64,000 nucleotides of DNA from Flaveria trinervia (lineage: Eukaryota > Streptophyta > Magnoliopsida > Asterales > Asteraceae): NCBI GenBank assembly GCA_025506515.1, contig CM046443.1, forward strand, positions 87,057,485 through 87,121,484. Direction: 5' to 3'. Shown in pieces: positions 45,700 through 56,520 of the stretch (within the stretch, counting starts at the first letter, position 1; every line of letters starts with the position of its first letter). A program made the translations under genes and the position numbers. Under the pieces are notes generated by a model, which saw only the letters and a list, made by a program, of their open reading frames with translations, searched no databases and was not told the origin of the DNA.

Positions 45700-47100
45700 T
45701 AACACGTGGATTATAGACAGCGGAGCATCCAGGTACATGACAGGAAATAGAGCCCTTTTATCTAACGTCAAACAATAAAAGGAGGGCACGTTTCCTTTGC
45801 AGGAAACAAAGGAGGCTATATCACTGCTCAGGGAGAAGTGGGAAATCAGAAAGTTAAGTTTGATAAAGTGAACTACGTTCAGAACTTCAGAACAACTTAC
45901 TTTCTGTTTCCCAAATCTGTGATAAAGGTTTTAAAGTCATCTTCGATAACCAGAAGTGTTACGTGCTGAAGAAAGAATATATGATCCCAGAGGACCAAGT
46001 TCTGATGACTGCTTCAAGATATAAAGACCTTTATGTCTTGGATCTGTCAACACTGCCACAACGGATCATGAGGTTCAGTGTTTCTTATCTAAAGCTACTG
46101 AGAAGGATTCCATCTCCTGGCATCGGAGAATGGGACACATTAGTCAAAGGAAGATGAATCATTTGATTCAGAAGGATTTAGTTAGAGGAGTGAATGTCAA
46201 GAACTTCCAACTTCCTGACTTTTGTGTAGCTTGTAAGAAAGGCAAACACACAAAGAAGTCTCATAAGGAAAAGAAAGTTCATTCCATAGAACTACCTCTT
46301 GAGCTTCTTCACATGGATCTGTTTGGTCCAGTTAGTACAGGAGCATTGCAGGCGACGTGTACTGTTATGTGGTCACTGATGACTACTCAAGGTTCACTTG
46401 GTAATGTTTCTGAAATCAAAATCAGAAACTTTGGAGACATTCAAGGAATTAGTAACCACACTGGAATCACTCTACAAGCTCTCAAAGTTCGACAAATACG
46501 CTCAGACAACGGGACAGAATTCAAGAATCAAGGGATGGAGGCATACTGCAAGGAAAAGGGAATTGTGCATCAATTCACTTCTGCCTACACACCTCAGATG
46601 AATGGCGTTGCTGAGAGAAAGACAAGAGTTTGATAGAAACAGCCCGGACTATGCTGGCAGACTCGAAACTGCCTATCCAATTCTGGAACGAGGCAGTGGC
46701 AAATGCGTGCTATACACTGAACCGAGTCCTAATAGTCAAGCGTCGGAAAGACATGTTATGAGCTACTTCAAAGACGCAAACCGAATTTGGAGTATCTTGA
46801 ACCTTTTGGCGCACCATGTACACTTCTGAAGAAGACACAAGAAGGAAAATTCAGCGAGAAGGCAGTTGAAGGAAATTTTCTAGGATACAACATACCGAAC
46901 AAGCGAGTTTACAATAACTCAACGGGTCTTGTAGAAGTGTGCTGTAATGTCGACGTTCAGAGATATACCACACCACCTACAGGCAAAGACCTGCATACTT
47001 CTTCGATTATGATGGATTCTTCAAATCCTTCAACATCCCTCTCTCTCCCTCGGAGGATGAGTTAGCCACTAGGAGATGTATGATATTCTAAATACTCCAT
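45700..47100 (+). pseudogene. pol: Copia-2 protease and integrase (broken)
   Basis: The protease site TWIIDSGASRYMTG lies at about 45,702-45,745. The integrase zinc region is HRRMGH-like (WHRRMGHISQRKMNHLIQ, about 46,115) with CVACKKGKHTKKSH. The core has HMDLFGPV (about 46,310), IRSDNGTEFKNQGM (about 46,495) and PQMNGVAERK (about 46,595), so the acidic triad codons exist, but frameshifts lie around 46,360-46,440 and 46,620. It ends with KAVEGNFLGYNIPNKRVYN near 46,860-46,920. Confidence 0.75.
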
Positions 47101-47529
47101 CCAGCACACAGGAGAGTCATCTACTCAGTCAGAAGGGGTAGTCGATGAAAGTGACTCCTCCTCTGAAGATGAAACTGAAGCAGATGACCAGAACATTCAG
47201 GAGGACAGGTTCCAGTTCCTGAAAGTCCACAAGCATCCCAAGTGCTGCACCCCCGACTTCGGAACCTCAAACTCCAACCTCCTCAGATGCAGACCAAAAT
47301 GTTCATAATCTTGGTTCAGAGGTGACTGTGCCGACTACTCCAGGATCACGACTAAACGTCTATCATCCCCTTGACAATGTTATTGGAGATGTCCGATCAG
47401 GAGTACAAACCCGAAATCAGCTATACTCAGCTGATTACGCCTCAGTTATGGAGAAGGGTTACATTCATGATGGTGCTTATCGATGTTTTGTCTCACAGGT
47501 TGAGCCAAAATATGTCAGTGAAGCACTAA

Positions 47530-48255
47530 ATGATGAGGCGTGTGGTGAGTGCCATGCAAGAAGAACTTCTGCAGTTTAAGAAGTTAGGTGTATGGACTCT
47601 GGTTGATAGACCTAAAGGTGCTAAAGTCATTGGCACCAAATGGGTACTAAAATGTAAGAAGGATGACCAAGGAGTCATTATAAGGAACAAAGCTCGACTG
47701 GTGGTTCAAGGTTTTCGCCAAGTCGAGGGGATTGACTATAATGAGGTGTTTGCACCCGTGGCAAGGATGGAAGCTATTCGTATTTTCCTTGCCTATGCCT
47801 CGTACATGAAGATTAAAGTCTACCAATTAGATGTGAAGAGTGCATTCCTTCATGGAGAAATCAGGGAAACAGTCTATGTAAGTCAACCCGAGGGATTTGA
47901 AGACCCTTATCATCGGGATAGAGTTTACAAGCTCGACAAAGCTTTATATGGGCTTCATCAAGCTCCTCGAGCTTGGTATGAGAAACTCTCGACTCATCTT
48001 GTGAAACACGGCTTTCGCAGGGGAGTCATTGACTGTACACTGTTTATTAAAGAAAAGGATGGTGACCTACTGCTTGTACAGATATATGTTGATGACATAA
48101 TCTTCGGGTCAAAGAACGAAGAGTTATGCAAAGAGTTTGAAGCAGTGATGAAAAAAGAGTTTGAGATGAGTGTGATGGGGGAGATGAAGTTCTTTCTCGG
48201 GTTACAGGTGGATCAAACACCTAATGGGATCTTTCTACATCAGACCAGTATGTAG
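47530..48255 (+). CDS. pol: Copia-2 reverse transcriptase domain, open
   Basis: This is the longest intact pol segment, 241 codons. It has [54 protein letters not shown] (motif A), [18 protein letters not shown] (motif B), [20 protein letters not shown] (motif C, catalytic YVDD) and [18 protein letters not shown]. It makes cDNA from the genomic RNA in the virus-like particle. It is a domain of Gag-Pol, not an independent gene. The upstream linker (47,322-47,579) overlaps in another frame, so full Pol is not made without frame repair. The start at 47,530 is only the first Met of the open frame. Confidence 0.8.
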   Translation: MMRRVVSAMQEELLQFKKLGVWTLVDRPKGAKVIGTKWVLKCKKDDQGVIIRNKARLVVQGFRQVEGIDYNEVFAPVARMEAIRIFLAYASYMKIKVYQLDVKSAFLHGEIRETVYVSQPEGFEDPYHRDRVYKLDKALYGLHQAPRAWYEKLSTHLVKHGFRRGVIDCTLFIKEKDGDLLLVQIYVDDIIFGSKNEELCKEFEAVMKKEFEMSVMGEMKFFLGLQVDQTPNGIFLHQTSM

Positions 48256-49052
48256 GAGACATTCTCAGTCGCTTTGACATGGAGAATGCTTCTGCTGCTG
48301 GGACTCCACTTGCTACGAATCATGATATAGCACCTGATGAGAATGGGGATCTTGTAGATGCACTATGTACCGAGGAATGATTGGATCTCTCATGTATCTC
48401 ATTGCCTCAAGACCTGATATCATGTATGCTACATGTTTATGTTCCAGATATCAGGCTAAACCTAAGGTCAATCATCTGATCGGGGTCAAAAGGATCTTTC
48501 GCTATCTGAAGGGTACACCCACACTGGGGTTGTGGTACCCTCAAGATGACGATTTTGAGCTCACAGCGTATAGTGACTCGGACTATGGAGGCTGCAAAAT
48601 GAACTACAAGTCTACATCAGTAGGGTGTCAATTCTTTGGGAGAGATTAGTTACATGGCAGTGTAAGAAGCAGCCATCGGTTGCATTGTCAACCTGTGAAG
48701 CCGAATATGTTGCTGCTGCAGTTGCTGTTCCCAAATCATTTGGATTCAACAGCAAATGCAGGATTACGGTTTGAAATTCTCGTCTACTCCTATTTTTGTT
48801 GATAATTCTGCTGCAATTGCAGTAACCAAAAATCCGGTTCAACATCCTAAGACCAAACACATCGGTATTAAATACCACTTCATAAGAGACTGTTTTGAAA
48901 AGACCTTAATAGATGTGGTTAAAATTAATACTGATTTTCAACGTGCTGACCTCTATACAAAAGCCTTTGATAAACCACGTTTTCAATACTTGCTAGAGGT
49001 CAACGGCGTTAAAAAGAAAAGTGAGGTAATTCCTGATGAGAATGACGTGTAG
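48256..49052 (+). pseudogene. pol: Copia-2 RNase H
   Basis: A TAG lies directly after the RT frame (48,253-48,255). RNase H frames are 48,365-48,649 (MIGSLMYLIASRPDIMYATC, YSDSDYGGC) and 48,756-49,052 (IFVDNSAAIAVTKNPVQHPK, FIRDCFEKTLIDVVKI, ending EVIPDENDV). The intermediate STCEAEYVAAA at about 48,688-48,720 is intact in another frame, so the catalytic acids remain and only indels break it. Confidence 0.75.
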
Positions 49053-50461
49053 TCCGATGTAGGTTTCGTTAATGTTTATTTTATTTATGTTATCTTTTTT
49101 TTCTTTTCTTTGTCTGTTATACTTAACTCATGTTATCTTGCTGTTTATTAAAATCCAAAAATAATTAAATCCGAAATGATTTTAGTATTTTAGGGGGAGA
49201 ATATGTCAGCAAGTTAATATTAAAAAAAAAAGAGAAAAAAGAGGGAGAAGGGGTAACTAGCTAAAATAAGGTAGATTGTGTCTGTGATACTGATTCAATA
49301 CCTTTGGAATATGATAGTACATAGGAACAAATCAAGAGGGATTTTAAAATTTAAGGTTTGAAAAGATGCAAAAGTTCAAAGTATAAGTCTGTGTAGTCTA
49401 AGCAATATAAAAAGGGAATATGATAGAAAACTGGCAACTCCTAAGTGACACAGAGAAAGTAGACTTAGAGGCTGCTAGACCACAAATGATATATTGGTAG
49501 ATTCAACACAATAGACAATTAGACCTGATTGGTGATCTCAAGATCAAACTAAGTTGTTCAACTGACTGTGGGCTTCCATCTTATCACTGGTTAACACAAT
49601 CAAATATATTCCAATAAGGGGTAATGAGCATTTAAATGCCACAAAAGTGTGCAGATGACCATAATTAGAGCAAAGCAAGAAAAAATGAAAGTCAAATGCA
49701 ATAAAGCTAATGACTCATGTTGTTGGTGCATATTGTGTCAAATAAAATAAGCCGCTCTAACAAGGAGATAGGTTGTGTGCCTCTCTGCTGTGCGATGGCA
49801 CTGACCTGAGGATAAGCATAACCTAGATATTCTAGAATTCATTGTTGTTTGCCGCCTCTCTGCTGTGCGATGGCACTGACCTGAGGACAGGCTTCTCTTT
49901 GAAAACTCTAAGAATAGTCTCTTCTTGTAATAATACCCGTAGACCGCTCAAAACTTTGAGGAATGTTGATTACCATATAAGTGTGGGATCCACAAATGTT
50001 AGCTGAAATAATTAAACCTAAATCAGTCACCAGTCTGCGTCAAAAGTCTGTGTATGGATTTAAGTGGACAAACATACTGACAATCTTAGTGGCTACATTC
50101 TCAAGAGTTCAAATCAATGTGAAAATCTAAGAGTTTCAGTATGATTTCCTTAAGTTGCTAACGACTCTGGATGAACACCGAGAATTTATGCATCAAAGAG
50201 TTTTAATAACAAGTCCCAAAATGATTTGATATTCCTGTATGATTCCAAAATTGAGTTGGTCCAGATATGATCAATCTAAGTTAAAGTTGTCTACTCCTAA
50301 TCAAATCCCTTAGATTTTCATCTTAGGGTTTTATCTCTCACAAAAAGTCCAAACATAAACTTTAGTGTGTAGTTAGTTTAAGTTCCTATGTTTATCGTTT
50401 AATTTGTGTGTCGGTCGGACTACATCAGGGAAATCAGAAGGGAATTAACTTACCTAAAAAG
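49053..50461 (+). other. Copia-2 conserved non-coding region after pol
   Basis: No coding is visible. A purine tract TAGGGGGAGA at 49,191-49,200, about 140 bases after the pol stop, resembles a true polypurine tract and recurs in Copia-4. Further on are the twin motif and blocks shared with Copia-1 and -4 (GGTAGATTCAACACAATAGA near 49,495; GTGTGGGATCCACAAATG near 49,981). Confidence 0.6.
49780..49887 (+). promoter_or_regulatory. Copia-2 twin 33-nt motif
   Basis: Copies at 49,780-49,812 and 49,855-49,887, 75 bases apart as in Copia-1 and here identical to each other. Each contains CCTC...GTGC-GATG-GCAC...GAGG, a possible two-part hairpin. Confidence 0.6.
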
Positions 50462-50520
50462 GGTCATGTCTGAGATGGCCACATGTTTTAAACATTTAAA
50501 AGGTCACGTCTGAAGTGACT
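50462..50520 (+). promoter_or_regulatory. Copia-2 GTCTGAG-loop hairpins
   Basis: Two units: 50,462 (GGTCAT-GTCTGAG-ATGGCC, one T-G wobble) and 50,502 (GGTCAC-GTCTGAA-GTGACT, one mismatch at the base). They are homologous to the Copia-1 array at 17,252-17,385. Confidence 0.6.
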
Positions 50521-50782
50521 GAATTGGTTAAGAGCTTACAATGTTATTATCAAAAGTGAAAAGGGTCTGAATAGTAAATGTTAAAAATGACTGTAAACTC
50601 ACAAAGTGTGACCCATTCGCACTGGTGGATCATGGTTATCGACCAACTATGCGAATGCTTCCAATCGGCCGAATGGACATGAAATTGATCCATCGACCGA
50701 ATGGAAGGGGGAGAATGAAACAGTAGATCGACTGAGGCTCAGTCGGTCAACTAAAGGGGCGAATGAAGGAGACCAAATGAGT

Positions 50783-50917
50783 CAGTCGACCGACTAAGAC
50801 TCAGTCGGCCAACTGAATGCGATTGACTAGGCCAATCGTACGACTGAACCTCAGTCGCCCGATTGAACTGAGCGAATGAGGCCAGTCGGCCGAATGAACC
50901 TAGGTTCAGTATTTAAG
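50783..50917 (+). promoter_or_regulatory. Copia-2 internal promoter: phased palindromes plus TATA-like box
   Basis: Units start at 50,783 (CAGTCGACCGACTA), 50,802, 50,833, 50,852 and 50,883 (spacing 19, 31, 19, 31), the same register as Copia-1. The last (CAGTCGGCCGAATG) ends at 50,896 and TATTTAAG starts at 50,910, a gap of 13 nt. The two central bases have drifted toward GC in this copy while arms are kept. Confidence 0.65.
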
Positions 50918-51054
50918 GGTCTTAGTCGATCGCATCTCACTCATCACTCCCAATAGCACCCCAATCACACTCTGTACCGTTACCCTGTCAAACTTGCCAC
51001 CGATTCTGATATACATTGCGGTTAAGATTCTTACATTCCAGTGACGTTTTACAG

Positions 51055-51629
51055 GTACACTACTCCTTGAATCCTACCAAAATCAGTACATCACCGAACT
51101 ACAATAGCGATTGGATTGAATCAAGAACCGAATTGTGAATTGACCTAATCGCCTATGTAATGAAGCAAAATGTTAAAATTGAGTTAATAGGTTATTAGTG
51201 ACAAGTAGACGAGGCTAATGGACCATTACACACTGTTAAAAGACTTAGATTGGTCAAGATTCGACCCACAGGCGATCGAACAGGGGGCAAGCGACTGGTC
51301 GTTCGAATGAACTCCAATCGCACGATTAAACCTTGCGATTGGATCATTCGACCGACTGAACCACCAGAATGAGTCCAGTCGGCCGATTGAACTCAACTGC
51401 ATGTCTCAATCAGCCGATTGAACTCAATCGCATGCATCGATCAGCCGATTGAACTCAATCACATGCCTCAATCAGCCGATTGAACTCAATCGCATGCCTC
51501 AAACAGGCGACTGACTTCAGTCGCATGATTCATTCGCACGAATGAATCAAAAATGACTTTCAACTTTACACTTAGAACAGAAGTTTTCATGTCTTATGTA
51601 CTAATGGTTCTATGTCTTGTGTGTTACAG
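51055..51629 (+). other. Predicted 5' UTR intron of the Copia-2 accessory gene
   Basis: Donor TACAG/GTACAC at 51,054/51,055; acceptor TTGTGTGTTACAG ends at 51,629, four bases before the ATG. A second palindrome cluster lies inside at about 51,295-51,545, e.g. CAGTCGGCCGATTG and CATTCGCACGAATG. Confidence 0.5.
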
Positions 51630-51633
51630 ATAA

Positions 51634-54600
51634 ATGGCAGAAAAGTGGACCATAAATCCAAAGCACAACATCTGTGCCCATTTGGATCACACCACCAGGA
51701 ACGGGGCTGAGTTTACCGACATTATAGCATTTCTGAGACGGTCCCGGATTTATAAGGCGATCTCCACTCCTTGCACACCTTATAGATCACTCCATCAGGC
51801 ATTCTGGGAGAATGCCTGGTGGACCGCTCTCGTGAGCCTTACTGTATCAGGAGCTCCATACTGGGCCATGATATTGAGATCTCTGCTGCCGACATTCAGA
51901 GGGTCCTAGAGTTCGGGGAGGACGCTGATCATCCTACAAAACTACATCCATTGACAGTGAGAGGATGTTTCCTAAGGATAAAGTACGCTGGGGATATCAA
52001 CGCAGGTGTGCTCAACAAGAGCAACCTGAGCCCCCAATACAAGTACTTAGCACACGTGATCCTCAAGTGTGTGGCATCGAGGAGGGGTGGGTTTGACGAC
52101 CTCTCAGACCAGATTCAAAATGCCTATGTGGCACTGGTTCTGAACCACCCCTTTAGTTTTTCCAGTATGATATTCTCCTACTTGGTGGAGAATTTGGAGG
52201 TAAAGGGAAAAGAGGGGTCTGTATGTACCCCAGATTCTTACAGCTCGTCTTCAACGAGAAGCTGCCACAGTTGCCCAAAGAGAGTTATGACGCAGTGGCC
52301 TTAGAGATAATGGATGATACTACTCTGGGCAGGATGAGAGTTTACAGGGGAAAGCAGATAAGCCCCAAGTGAAAAGAATGATTGGCCACTTAGCAGATGA
52401 AAGCTATGTGGCACCGGGGAGACGCCAATGGCGTCACGAGGACAGTGACTCCGACGTGGAGCCAATTGTCCTCCCTACTGATGGTTCAGAGGAGGATGAC
52501 AGTGGGGATGATGATGTTCCATCCAGAGGCACTGTGTCTGACTCTGTTCCCTCTGTGTCTGTCTCACCTACTGAGGTAACTGAGTCAGCAGGATTTCATC
52601 AAGATTTTGTGCTTAACGAGGAGGATGAGGATGAATCTGATGAGGAGCCATTGACCCGGACTGTGGGAAGGAAAGTGGTTCCCACAGAACATGGGTTGAG
52701 GGTTGTTGGTGAACAACCGAGAGGCTCCGGAGATACAGAAACTGATCCAACATATGCTCTGGGGTCCTCAGGCGGGATTGAAGGGGGAGCATCCACCTCG
52801 AAGGGAACGAGGAGAAAACGGATGGCTCAACCCCATGGCTAGAAAAAGAAAAAGCGTAAGGTAACCTTCATCACCACCACATCCCCCATACCTTCCACCA
52901 CTACCACCTCTGCATACACACCTTCCACCACCATACCTCTCCCCACAGTAACCACAGACACCACCATACCTCTTCCCACAGCAACCACGGACACCACCAT
53001 ACCGACCACCACAAGCCAGACCCCAGCCACCACTACATCATTCACCCCACACTCACCACCACTATCATCCAGACCTGACCCGATATTCACCACCTCCACC
53101 ACCACCACTAGCCACCAAACCGAGCCCTCAGCCTACCCTTCACACACCCATAGATCTCCTTACCTCCAATCGGGGGTAGAGAACAGCTGTCAGCCTTAAA
53201 TAGAATGGTGTTGCGATTGCTGGCGGCTGATGAGGAAAAGAGCTCTCAGATCCGCCAGCTTACCGACCTGACTGCTGCACAATCGCATAAAATAGCAGAG
53301 CAGGATCGAGTAATTGAGGAGCAGGCCAGCAATTGGCTGCTCAGAACACTCAGTTGGACCAACTCCGAGCGCAAAGTGTCACAGCAGGTAAGCAGATAGA
53401 GGAGTTGGAAAAAGCTAAGAGGACCATTCTGCTAAAATTGAAAGGATCAAAGGAGGAACCTCTAAAGATAAAGGATGGAGACAGAGTAATGAAGATGATG
53501 ATGATGAGGATGATGATGACAGTGATTCTGATGACGAGAAGACCGAAGAGTGGTGCGCAGATGAAGACACTGAAGAAGGAGAAGCAGCTGAATCGGTCCC
53601 AGCTCCAGGGCAAGAGAAGAGAACAAAGAACAGACAGGATCAGTCAGCTTCTGCTTCTGTACCTTCACAAGAAGAATCTAGCATTCAGGATAAAAGTAAA
53701 TAGTGGATGTTATGTATTTAATTACTTTTGTATTCTGTATTGAAAAACCATGTACTAAATGTTTATATTAAGTTAATGCATTTTGTTTGATATATTACTA
53801 ATGATTTGAGTGTGAAATGTGTAAATCAAACAGATCCAAAGTACCACAGAGATGAGTTTGATATTGCTCCCCTTCAACAGGTCAAGTCTCAACACAATGA
53901 TTCTTGATCTGCAAGGGATTGTCAGAAGGTCGTGAGTTATACCCCTGAAGAAGGTGAAATAATCACGACCTATCTAACGAGCAACTGGCAGAGATGTTCA
54001 GACTCAATCCTGATGATATTGTCAAGGATGCTCCAACAGTTGATTCAACCAGTGACGACGAACTACATGACGTTGATGAAGTTGAGGTTGAAGATATTGC
54101 TGCTGAAGAGTACCCTCAGTACGCTGACAACGAGGGTAATGTGGTCCCCAATCTGGGTGAGTCCCTAGTCAGTGATATGTTGAGGTACTAGACAAGATGG
54201 AGCAGGAAGCAGGAAAGACCGAAGGAACAGCCCAAGCCTCAAACGATGACGTATACATTCGAAAGGCTGAGTGGGCTGAATGTTTTAAAGAAGTCAGAGC
54301 CCAACGTGCTGCACTAAAGAAGGATGCCTACACCAAGTTCTACAACGTCAAGAAACATCATACGGTGTCAGGCAGGATTATAGCATGGGCATATTTTGAC
54401 GATCTTAACGTTTATGCCGTTAAGAGGGAAAAGGGCATAGAGTACTTTAGATTTCCACATGATCTAAAGACTCTACCAGGATTTGAGCTCAACCAGCTGG
54501 CCAAATTGAAGCTGTTGTATGCTGACCGAGAAAGATGTCAGGCTGGTTTGAGACTGCCCTAAAGAAAGAGTACCACACCAGGTGGATTAACTTTAGACCT

Positions 54601-55032
54601 CAACAACCTACAAGGTATATTAGAAGGTCTGAGATGGATGCCATTACTGGGAAACTAAGATTGTGTTGAAGTGGAGTCCTCCTCACACTATGTCGAGAAT
54701 CCCTCTCAGGGAAATGCCACAGGACTTCACTCCACACTTCAAATGGTGGTACTATGATTGGAGAACTGCTGAAGCTGTCATAGTTCTGAACAAAGGGGAT
54801 CAAATGGATACTGTCAGGGTATTCGACCCAATGTGGCTAACCAACTTGTCTGCTAATGATGTCTATACATTATACAAGTGGCCATAGTTCTATGACACAC
54901 AAGACATTGTACAAGCCCTCCAGTTCCAAAATGTTATACGACTTTGCTTCGCGTTTGATATTCACGCGGGAGTCACACAAGAGGACAAGTACAAGAAATA
55001 TGAGAAGGTAATGAAGAAAACAAGACATTAGA
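51634..55032 (+). pseudogene. Copia-2 accessory ORF (aORF), broken
   Basis: It starts MAEKWTINPKHNICAHLD. The N-terminal domain (51,634-52,400) includes FLRRSRIYKAIS, YRSLHQAFW, IKYAGDINAGVLNKSNLSPQ and VLNHPFSFSSMIFSYLVENL. Then an acidic linker (52,440-52,660), a Thr/Pro-rich stretch (52,868-53,115), a coiled coil (53,170-53,460), an acidic run, an intron (53,696-53,833) and the C-terminal region (53,834-55,032) with IEYFRFPHDLKTLPGFEL, PHFKWWYYDW and FDPMWLTNLSANDVYTLYKW. Breaks: frameshifts near 51,815, 52,220, 52,360, 53,180, 53,340, 53,490, 54,190 and 54,540, and a TAG at 54,885. The N-terminal and C-terminal blocks are the best preserved parts. Confidence 0.65.
53696..53833 (+). other. 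Predicted coding intron inside the Copia-2 aORF
   Basis: 138 bases, AT-rich, GTAAAT...AAACAG, with a CTAAT branch-like site about 26 bases before the acceptor. Splicing joins CAG-GAT-AAA-A to AT-CCA-AAG, giving QDKNPKYHRDEFDIAPLQQ, collinear with Copia-1. Unspliced, a TAG follows six bases into the intron. Confidence 0.65.
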
Positions 55033-55045
55033 GAGATCTAGGTCC

Positions 55046-55054
55046 AAGGGGGAG
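55046..55054 (+). promoter_or_regulatory. Copia-2 polypurine tract
   Basis: AAGGGGGAG two bases before the 3' LTR. Confidence 0.9.
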
Positions 55055-55056
55055 TT

Positions 55057-55761
55057 TGTTGATACATGTATGTCCCTAGATCATGATATGTGATGTAATA
55101 GATCTTGTTTGGTATGATTAATGAACTGATATTGATAGTCTGTTGGTTATAATGTTTAATAGTTCATTAATGAGTCGTGACTGAATTGATTGAGTTTATG
55201 ATTACTTGAATGATTACATATAATATTATATTAATTAATTAAAACATTCAAACTTAATGAAGTTCTCATGCGAATGGCTCATGCGAATGAACCATAAGCA
55301 TGCAGAACTTCACACGATTGACTAGTCGCACAACTGAACCAGGAGACTGGATCAGTCGTACGACTATAACATAAGATTGGCTCAGTCGCACGACTGAACA
55401 CTCAGTCGGACGAATGAACCAACCGCATGGTTCAATCGCACGACTGAACCAAACTAATGGATCAGTCGCACGATTGAATAGTGCCAACCTATAAATACAA
55501 CTCAATTCGTGAATAACACAGAGATTCGATCAAGTACGATTCAAGTCGAACCCTAGCCGTCCAGAAACCTTCCAAAACGTTCTCCAAGTTCATAGAACAC
55601 ATTAGATCGATTCCTTATCGATTTCTAACGTTAGTTTCAATCCTTGATTGATTCTTCGTGTGTTCTCACTGATTGGATCGCCAATCAAATAGGATTCCGC
55701 ACTATTTGATCTGGTATACACGTGATCTCTAGGTATTTTAGTTGAATACCAGGTCCTAACA
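55057..55761 (+). repeat. Copia-2 3' LTR
   Basis: 705 bp, TGTTGATACATG to CCTAACA. The palindrome array starts at 55,323, 55,353, 55,383, 55,403, 55,433 and 55,463 and ends at 55,476; TATAAATA starts at 55,490. Register matches the 5' LTR (30, 30, 20, 30, 30; gap 13). Confidence 0.93.
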
Positions 55762-55935
55762 ATCTCCTCCTTAGTTTCCCACATAGATCCCTTCCCATGC
55801 TTCCACTGTACACACACCAGAGGAACCACTTTATTCCTCAACCTCTTCTCCTTACGATCAATGATCGCCACTGGTTGCTCCATGTAATTGAGCCGTTCAT
55901 CCACCTTGATATCTTCTAGTGGTACAATCATATCC
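55762..55935 (-). pseudogene. Gypsy-B chromodomain tail
   Basis: It encodes [40 protein letters not shown] and VCVQWKHGKGSMWETKEEI, a chromodomain-like motif of plant chromoviruses. It is fused in frame to RT residues KFSKCVFWLR by deletion. Confidence 0.7.
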
Positions 55936-56520
55936 TCACGCAACCAGAATACACACTTGGAGAATTTAGCATTCAACTTCTCCCTTCTCAACGTCTACAA
56001 CACCTCTCAAGTGTGACCGGCATGCTCTTTCTCACTCTTCGAATAAATCAGGATATCATCAATAAACACAATCATTGATTTATCTAACATCGACCAACAC
56101 ACTCGATTCATCAAGCCCATAAAAGCAGCTAGCATGTTCGTTAAACCAAATGACATAACGAGAAACTCATAGTGTCCATAACGCGTGTGAAAAGCTGTTT
56201 TAGGAAAATCCTGCTCCTTCACCTTCAAGTGATGATAACTAGATTGAAGGTCTATCCTCGAGAACCAAGTGACACCCTAGAGCTGATCAAACAAATCACT
56301 GATTCTCGGTAAGGGGTACCGATTCTTCACTATCAGCTTATTCAGCTCACGATAGTCTATACACATCCTCATACTACCGTCTTTCTTCTTCACAAACAGG
56401 ACCGGAGCACCCCACGGAGAGATACTCGGTCTAGTGAACCCTTTATCAAGCAGGTCTTGCAATTGCTCCGTCAACTCATTCATCTCAGTCGGAGCCAACT
56501 AATACGGCGCCTTAGCAACT
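55936..56520 (-). pseudogene. pol: Gypsy-B reverse transcriptase, N-terminal part
   Basis: [60 protein letters not shown] and, after a frameshift near 56,240, [20 protein letters not shown] and [17 protein letters not shown] (catalytic FIDD variant of YVDD). It ends REKLNAKFSKCVFWLR at the deletion join. Confidence 0.75.

Larger units (their letters stand above)
41653..55761 (+). mobile_element. Copia-2: complete 14.1-kb Ty1/copia element with accessory ORF
   Basis: LTRs at 41,653-42,358 and 55,057-55,761 are flanked by a perfect target duplication ATCTC (41,648-41,652 and 55,762-55,766). By eye the LTRs differ at roughly 15-20 of 705 positions, implying a fairly recent insertion. The order is the same as Copia-1, including twin motif, hairpins, internal promoter, 5' UTR intron and aORF with intron. 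RT is intact, but gag, integrase, RNase H and aORF have frame breaks. It interrupts the Gypsy-B tail. Confidence 0.93.
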
